Source: Lichina pygmaea
Taxonomy: Eukaryota > Ascomycota > Lichinomycetes > Lichinales > Lichinaceae
Reading direction: 5' to 3'
Length of the DNA stretch: 64,000 bases
Assembly (NCBI GenBank): GCA_963422465.1
Contig: OY730174.1
Span: forward strand, 2,232,001-2,296,000
How positions within the stretch are numbered: position 1 is the stretch's first letter; each line of letters starts with the position of its first letter. The notes below the pieces were generated by a model. That model had not been told where the DNA came from. It saw only the letters and a list, made by a program, of their open reading frames with translations, and ran no database searches. Below are positions 56,956 to 64,000 of the stretch, in pieces. The position numbers were made by a program, and so were the translations under genes.

Positions 56956-59900
56956 ATGGCAGCCTCGACAGGCTCGACTTTGCGTGGAAACCCGTTTGCT
57001 CGAAATACACCATCGCCGTCGTCAGGATCACCTAATGGAAACCCCAGACCAAGATCGGCACTAATATCATCACCACTTTCGGCACCCCCACCTGGCGTAC
57101 ATGGTCGGAACCAATCCATGTCGGCGCTTCTGGGCACGTCCAGCGGCCGAACGAGGGCCAACTCGAGGACCAACGCACAGTGCACATCGAACACCTTCGC
57201 GCCGCAATTCATCAAGTCAGAAGAGGGTCGAGGAGGGGTGGAAGATGTGCGAGGCATCGAAGGCGAGAACGACTTCTCCGGTCGACGTTACGTTTGGTTA
57301 AAGGATCTGGAAAATGCATTCGTACGAGGATGGGTCGTCGAGGAGACGGAGGCAGGTCGACTGCTCGTCCAGTGCGACGATGGGACCGTACGCAGTGCAC
57401 CTCTCGGAAACTGGGGATTCGCGCTGACTTTTGTGGATGAACAGCAGAGAGGAGTCGACCCTGGTGATGTCGACAAGGTCAACCCGGCCAAGTTTGACAA
57501 AGCTGGCGACATGGCGGAGTTGACGCATCTCAACGAGGCGTCTGTCGTACATAATATATCCACGAGATACCAAGCAGATCTTATCTACGTAAGTTTGTCC
57601 TTGACGTTGCAAAGGGAAGAAGTATCTGGCGCTGATCACATCAGACTTATTCCGGACTCTTCCTCGTCACCGTCAACCCGTACTGCTCGTTGCCCATATA
57701 CAGCAATGAATACGTTAGGATGTACAAGGGCCGGGCTCGGGAGGACAACAAGCCTCACATCTTTGCGATGGCGGATGAGGCCTTCCGAAACCTAGTGGAA
57801 GAGGGAGAAAATCAAAGTATCCTGGTGACGTCAGTCTCCATTCTCCATCGTCGGCACAGAAGACGGCGTGTTGACGGTTGATTGCAGCGGCGAGTCGGGT
57901 GCGGGCAAGACGGAGAACACGAAGAAGGTCATTCAATACCTGGCCGCTGTGGCCACGTCAGACTCGCCAGGCGCAAAGTCTGGAAAGAGGTTATCGGACT
58001 TGTCTCAGCAGATTCTACGTGCCAATCCCATCCTCGAAGCATTCGGCAACGCCCAGACCGTGCGTAACAACAACTCGTCTCGATTCGGCAAGTTCATTCG
58101 GATCGAGTTCAACCGGGGTGGCCAGATTGCTGGCGCATACATCGATTGGTATCTTTTGGAGAAGTCGCGTGTGGTGCGGCTCAACTCGAACGAAAGAAAC
58201 TACCATATCTTCTATCAGCTTCTCCGAGGCGCTGATCGCGGGACGAAGGAAGCCCTATGTTTACAGGACGCCGACATCGAAGACTTCGCCTACACCCGGG
58301 ACGGCAACGACGTGATTGCGGGCGTATCTGACCGCGAGGAGTGGAACTTCCTGCTGGAAGCGTTCAGCGTCATGGGATTCTCGGAGAACGACCAGTTGTG
58401 CATTCTTCGGACCATCGCCGCTGTGCTACATCTCGGCAACATCCAGGTGATCAAGGAGAGTGCTCGTGCCGATCAAGCACGCTTGGACCCGGCCGCGCAA
58501 GCGCAGGCAGAGCTGGTCTGTCAAGTCCTCGGCATCCCCACAGAGCCATTCATTCGAGGATTGCTCCACCCTCGGGTGAAAGCTGGAAAGGAGATGGTCG
58601 AGAAGGTACAGACACCAGAGCAGGTGCGGCTTTCCATCGACGCGCTGGCGAAAGGCCTTTACGAACGCTGCTTCGGGGACCTCGTTGGCCGCATAAATCG
58701 CCGGCTGGACCGCTCTGGCGCAGGTCTGGACGATGCTCATTTTATTGGTGTGCTGGATATCGCTGGCTTCGAGATCTTTCAGGATAATAGCTTCGAGCAG
58801 CTATGCATCAACTACACGAACGAGAAACTCCAGCAGTTCTTCAACCACCACATGTTCGTCCTAGAGCAGGAGGAATACGCTCGGGAAAAGATCGAGTGGA
58901 GGTTCATCGACTTTGGAAAGGACCTGCAGCCGACGATCGACCTGATCGAGCTTCCGAATCCTATTGGAATCTTCTCGTGTCTCGACGAAGACGCCGTGAT
59001 GCCCAAGGCAACCGACAAGTCCTTCACTGAGAAGCTACACTCGCTCTGGGATCGGAAGACTCCGAAATACAGGCGGTCCCTCCTCAAGCAGGGTTTCATG
59101 TTGACTCATTACGCGGCAGAGGTGGAATACACGACGGAGGGATGGCTAGAGAAGAACAAGGACCCGATGAACGACAATCTCACCAGGCTCCTTGCCAAGT
59201 CAAACGACAGGCACATCGCTCACCTCTTTGCCGATTGCCTGGAGCACGAAGAGGAACTTGGAGCCTCGAGGAGTCGGGTGAAGAAGGGTCTCTTCCGCAC
59301 CGTCGCGCAACGTCACAAGGAGCAACTGAGCAGCCTGATGAACCAACTGCATTCGACTCACCCACATTTCGTTCGCTGCATACTTCCAAACCACAAGAAG
59401 CGCCCGAAGATATTCAGCGCCCCGCTAGTCCTGGATCAGCTGAGATGCAACGGTGTTCTTGAGGGCATACGCATTGCTCGTACTGGCTTTCCCAATCGCC
59501 TGCTGTTTGCTGAGTTCAGGCAACGGTACGAGGTCCTCTGTCGCAATATGCCCAGCGGCTACCTCGAGGGTCAGGCCGCAGCTCGAACCATGCTGGAGAA
59601 GCTCAACCTAGATCCATCGCTCTACCGAGTCGGGCTGACCAAGGTGTTTTTCCGAGCCGGTGTTCTGGCCGAGCTCGAGGAGCAACGAGATGCATTGATC
59701 CGTGAGATCGTCGCCAAGTTTCAGTCAGTCGCTCGCGGCTTCACGCAACGGCGAACTGTACAGAAGCGGCTATATCGAGCAGAAGCTTCGAAGATCATAC
59801 ATGGAAACTTCAGGACTTATCTGGATCTATGCCAAAGTCCATGGTGGTCCCTTTACGTTCAGATGAAGCCTCTGCTGGGCGCGACCAGAACATCAGGCGA

Positions 59901-62900
59901 GGTCAAGAAGCGCGACGAGACGATCCGAAAGCTTGAGACAAAGCTGCAGAAAGAGGTCTCGGATGTCCAGCGCCTGGAGGACGAGCGACGAAGAGCGGAT
60001 TTCGAGGTTCAGCGTATTCAGCACACGCTGGAGAGTGAACGTGCCCTTGCACTGGACAAAGAAGAGATCTTCACTAGGCTGCAGCAAAGGGAGACAGAGC
60101 TTGCAGACAAGCTCGCCGAGGCCGTATGCGACCAGGAACAGCTAGAGGACCAGCTAGACCAGCTCCTTGCTGCGAAGAAGAAGGCGGAAGAAGAGACCCA
60201 GGCTCGACGTGAGCAGCTTGATCACGCGGCTCAGATCATCTCGACCCTAGAGGCATGCAAACTTACATATGAAGAGAGAATAAATGCTCTGGAGCAGGAG
60301 CTGGAAGAGGTGGGCCGAGCCAGCTCTGAGAAAGATGACCGGCAGGACAGCCTTTCCCAGGAGATCAAGCTCTTGAAGAGCCACGTCAGCCTCAAAGAGC
60401 GAAAGCTGCAAGAGCTAGAGACCAAGCTTTTACGAACCGACCAGGATCTCGACTTGAAGCTCGCCAGCGCCACCAAGGAACTTCAGGTGTCGGCGAAGCA
60501 AGTCAAGGATCTCCTCGATGAGAATCGCCAGGTTCGCCACCAGCTGTCCGAGCTGTCGTCCACTTCTACCGACTACGAAGACATGATTGCACGCAAAGAG
60601 AGCGAACTTTCCATCCTCCGGTCGGATGTGAAGAAGCACGAAACCGAACAGAAGGCATTCGACGAAGAGCGACGATCGCTTTCGGCAAAGCATGATCATC
60701 TGCAAAAGCACCTTCGCGAAGCCCAAGCACAAAGGGATGCGATGCAATCTCAACACTCGCAGCTTGAACGGGAAGCTACAGACGCGAAGGACATACTGGA
60801 AGCGAAAATCTCGGAAAATGCCAGATCTGGCGAGGGTCGAAGGATCTTGGAGGAGCAGATGAAGGACCTCAAAGCGGAGCTGTTTCAGGTGCAAACGGAG
60901 CTCAGTCGCGAGAGACAGTCCAGAGACGACGTGCACATGCTCGGAGAACACAGGTACTCTACTCTTAAGCGCGAGTACGACGCCCTGACCGATTCGAAGA
61001 TTACCATCGAACGCGAGCTGTACATGCAACAGGACAACCTCCGGAGCATCATGGAGGCGAAGACGTCGACAGAAAAGGAGCGGAAGGAGCTCCAGAATGA
61101 GCTACGCAAGCTTCGGGAGCGGTTCAGCGCCAGCGAAAGGTCCAGGCTCGACACCGAAACAGACATGGAGAGGACATTGTCCCGGCAGGTCAAGGAGAGG
61201 CAAGCTGGTCTTCGTCGCGAGCTCGATGCGAAAGGGGCTGCGCTGGCCGAATCGGAGGCCGAGCGCGCCCACCTTTCGTCTCAAGTCCAGCAGCTGACTC
61301 AAACGATCGCGGACTCGGACATCTTCCGGCTCGAGCACGATCAGCACAAAGAGCGTCTCGAGAGGGAGCTCGTCACCGTCAAAGGACGCCTCGCCGCCTC
61401 CGAGAACGACAACCGCGCCCTCATGAATAAGATCCAGCAGAAGAACCTGGACATTGCTAGGTCGAACTCCAGGGCCGGCGAGACCCAGCGGTCGCGCCTC
61501 CTGGCTCTCCAGACCGACAAGACAAAGCTTGAAGGGGAGAACAAGAAGCTGCAGAAACAGCTTGGGGATGCTCAGATGTCGATGACGTCGCTCGAAAGGG
61601 CCAAGGAGAAGCTTTCGCTGGACCTCGAGGATCTTCAGCATGAGGTGGCGCGCGAACACAAGACGAGCCGCAACGCCGAGAAGGTAACCTCGACGTTCAA
61701 CATCCAGCTGGCAGAGGCGCATCGAAATCTTGAGACGGAGAAGCAGCTTCGGGCCCAAGCGCAGGCCAACACGCGTCAGGTGCAGGCCAGTCTCGATCAG
61801 ACCAACGCTCAGCTCACCGAATGCCACAGCCAATTGATGCTCCTACAGAAGGTGTTCAACCCGAATCGAGAGGTGCCAGCGGTGTGGGAACCTGGCAATC
61901 GGGATCTCGCGAGGACGGTCGACCTCGCCAAGAAGCTCGAGGAGGCTCAGCAGGGGCTTCGGGTGTCGACTGAGAGATGCTCTCGGGCCGAGACACAGCT
62001 AGCAGATCTCCGACGCCGGTACAAGGAGGAGATTTCCGAGATCGACGAGAGGCACTTCTCGTCGAAGCGCAATCTCTTGGAGGAGCTCGACCAGAACAAC
62101 CTGCACAACTCGCGCTCGCCCAAGAACTTCAGAGGCGGACATGAGGCGAACCGATGGTCGAACACGTCCACACCGACCCGCCGCCAAATTAGCAACGCCA
62201 CCGACGCGACGCACGACTCCAGCCGGTCCGACAAGACCATCGACACCATCACCTATCACAAGCGCATGGATCTAGCGGCCGAGCTCGAGATGGTCCAGAA
62301 CCAACTGCAGATGACGGAGATGCAGAACCGGCATCTGCAGAACCAGATCGGACGTCTGACTCCGCTGCGGGACAGCTGGCAGGACGAAAGCCCGTCGCTG
62401 CGACGAGTGCAGAAGCTCGAGCGCGAGAACAACCGTCTGCACGACATGTTGGACAATTCGGCCAAGAAGGTGTCGGCGCTCGAGAAGTCGATCCAGTCCG
62501 GCGAGTTGACGCTGAGAGACGTCCAGACCCAGTCTCACGAGGAGCTGTACGACCTCATCAACTCGCAGGAGCGGTCTCGCAAGTCGTTGTTGCAGATGCA
62601 CAATTCTACCGTGGCAGAGCTGGCCGAGGCCAAGACGCAGTTCGATGGCTTGAAGCAGGCGCGGGAGGCCTTGGAGATGGAACTTCGCGACGCTCAGTCG
62701 GAGATGCAGGAGCTGGCCGCGGGCCGAGATCAGGATGCCGTGGGCCGGAGCCACCTGCTGCAGGAGCTCGCGGACGTGCAGATCCGCTTGGACGCCGAGA
62801 CGTCCCGGGGCGCCGACCTCAACGACAGTCTCAACCTGTATCGTGCGAGGGCCGACGAGTACTTCAACAAGCTCGAGCAGGCCGAGATCGCGGTGCTGAA

Positions 62901-64000
62901 AGCGAGCCGGGCCGAGCAGTTTGCGAAGTCGCAGGCCAAGGAGGCCGAGGACACGTGCGCCACCATCATGGCCGAGCGCAAGCAGACGGACTCCTTGATC
63001 GAGGATCTCCAGCGGCAGAGCCAGAATCTGGAGGGGCGGGTCGAGGACATGTCGGCCGATCTCGACGGCGCCTTGCAGGCGAAGAAGCGGCTGCAGCACG
63101 AGCTCGAGGACTACCGGAGCCAGAGGGCGATGGATCTCGAGGACAAGGAGAACTCGATGGAGCAGACTCGCAGGAAGTACCAGACGGAGCTGTCGGCCTT
63201 GACCGGCGAACTCGAGATGGAGCGGGAGAATGTGGTTGACGTCAAGTCTGAGAATACGTATGTCTCACCCCGGTTTTATTGTCTCTGGAAGAACGTGAAC
63301 GAAAGAAGTCTCGGGGTTTTCTGGTTCGAGAGAGTACTGACGACGACCGCCTCAACTCCAGACACTTGCGCGAGGAGTTGGAGGACCTGCGGTCCAAGTG
63401 GGACGACGAGGTGCTCAACAGCTCGACCTGGGCCAAGGAGAAGTCTCGTCTGGAGATGACCCTGCAGGACCTGTCGACGTCGCGCGACGAGGCCGTGTCG
63501 GCGCACAACGAAGCGCAGGGCAAGATCGTGTCGCTGCTCTCGCAGGTGCGCAGCTTGCGGACATCGGTCGACGACGCCGCGGCCGAACGAGACGGGCTCT
63601 TGAAGGAGAAACGCGGGCTCGAGGCGCGGTTGGCCGAGGCCGGCGAGCGGCTCGAGGAGCTCGCGCGCGGCGAGAGCCCGTCGATGCGCAACGCCGCCGG
63701 CATGGACCGGCAGCTTCTCGAGCTCAAGTCGAGCCTCGCGCAGCAAGAAGACATCGCGGCGGCCGCGGTCGGCAAGATGCGTCGGGCCGAGGCCCTGGCG
63801 GCCGAGCTGCAGAAGGACATCACGAGCCAGCGCGAGGCCAACGGCCAGCTGCACAAGGACAAGATGGGCCTCGAGAAGACGGCCAAGGATCTGCAGCTGA
63901 AACTGGTGGACCTCGAGACGAAGAGCTATTCGGCGTCGGCGAGCCAGGACGTGCGGTTCCTGCACGGACGGATCCAGGAGGTGCGTGTGCCGGTGTATGC
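56956..64000 (+). CDS. Class II (conventional) myosin heavy chain, 5' part; runs off right edge
   Basis: Exons 56956-57588, 57645-57829, 57888-63257 and 63362 onward (a possible donor GTGCGT at about 63981); introns 56, 58 and 104 nt. A Ser/Pro-rich N-terminal extension precedes an SH3-like region (about 115-160: [19 protein letters not shown]). The motor follows: P-loop GESGAGKT at 274-281, switch [11 protein letters not shown] near 333, switch [10 protein letters not shown] at 563, actin-binding and converter parts to about 860. A single IQ-like stretch lies near 877-905 ([14 protein letters not shown]). From about 915 the tail is one long coiled coil over 1000 residues to the edge, which marks class II. 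In filamentous fungi this myosin forms the contractile ring at septa. The C-terminus is outside the window. Confidence 0.95.

Noticed and set aside
1-64000. tRNA, rRNA, CRISPR array, riboswitch or secondary-metabolite cluster
   Set aside because: Looked for on both strands; no cloverleaf, spacer-regular repeat or synthase motif was found.

Overview
This is nuclear DNA of a filamentous ascomycete (Pezizomycotina). The clearest marker is the Woronin-body protein HEX1, an eIF5A-like protein ending in the peroxisomal signal SRL. The host genes have the short introns (about 48-160 nt, GTRNGT donors, many CTRAC branch sites) usual in that group. No RNA genes, CRISPR arrays or bacterial-type operons were seen.

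Layout. (1) 1-1289: 5' part of a minus-strand Arg/Pro/Asp-rich gene running off the left edge. (2) 1.8-4.8 kb: two Tc1-like remnants flanking a pair of nested inverted-repeat elements. (3) 6.58-8.16 kb: hex1, with a long repetitive N-terminal extension. (4) 8.87-28.64 kb: a four-element nest. A Tc1/mariner element is split by an 18.2-kb Ty3/gypsy chromovirus, which is itself split by two further gypsy elements. All boundaries are fixed by LTRs, inverted repeats and target duplications (TCAGG, CCTCC, TGTTA, TA). All four are broken fossils. (5) 28.6-30.3 kb: gene-free, with a degenerate minisatellite. (6) 30.35-32.44 kb: SPT8 (SAGA subunit). (7) 33.3-35.8 kb: no recognisable gene, but very dense in perfect small hairpins. 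(8) 35.91-39.95 kb: a 12-exon NFX1/ZNFX1-type RNA helicase. (9) 41.4-44.06 kb DOA1/PLAA, 44.86-46.36 kb STRAP, 46.4-48.2 kb microsatellites, 48.2-49.5 kb an ALY/REF mRNA-export adaptor, 50.8-55.8 kb a Red1/ZFC3H1-like protein, and 56.96 kb to the right edge a class II myosin heavy chain.

Much of the host complement concerns RNA and chromatin: SAGA (SPT8), mRNA export (ALY/REF), nuclear RNA decay (Red1-like), an RNAi-type helicase, and STRAP. DOA1 acts in ubiquitin/Cdc48 turnover. HEX1 and myosin II both serve septa in hyphae. The genes are separate transcription units, not an operon.

Most unusual: (a) two of the three gypsy elements carry, between integrase and 3' LTR, an antisense ORF of 166-169 codons encoding a Zn2Cys6-like cysteine cluster followed by a helical region; (b) the same two carry extra C-X4-C-X2-H motifs behind the Gag zinc knuckle; (c) the hairpin-dense tract upstream of the RNAi-type helicase. 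Exon boundaries were worked out by eye from splice signals, reading frame and family similarity, and were not tested against transcripts.
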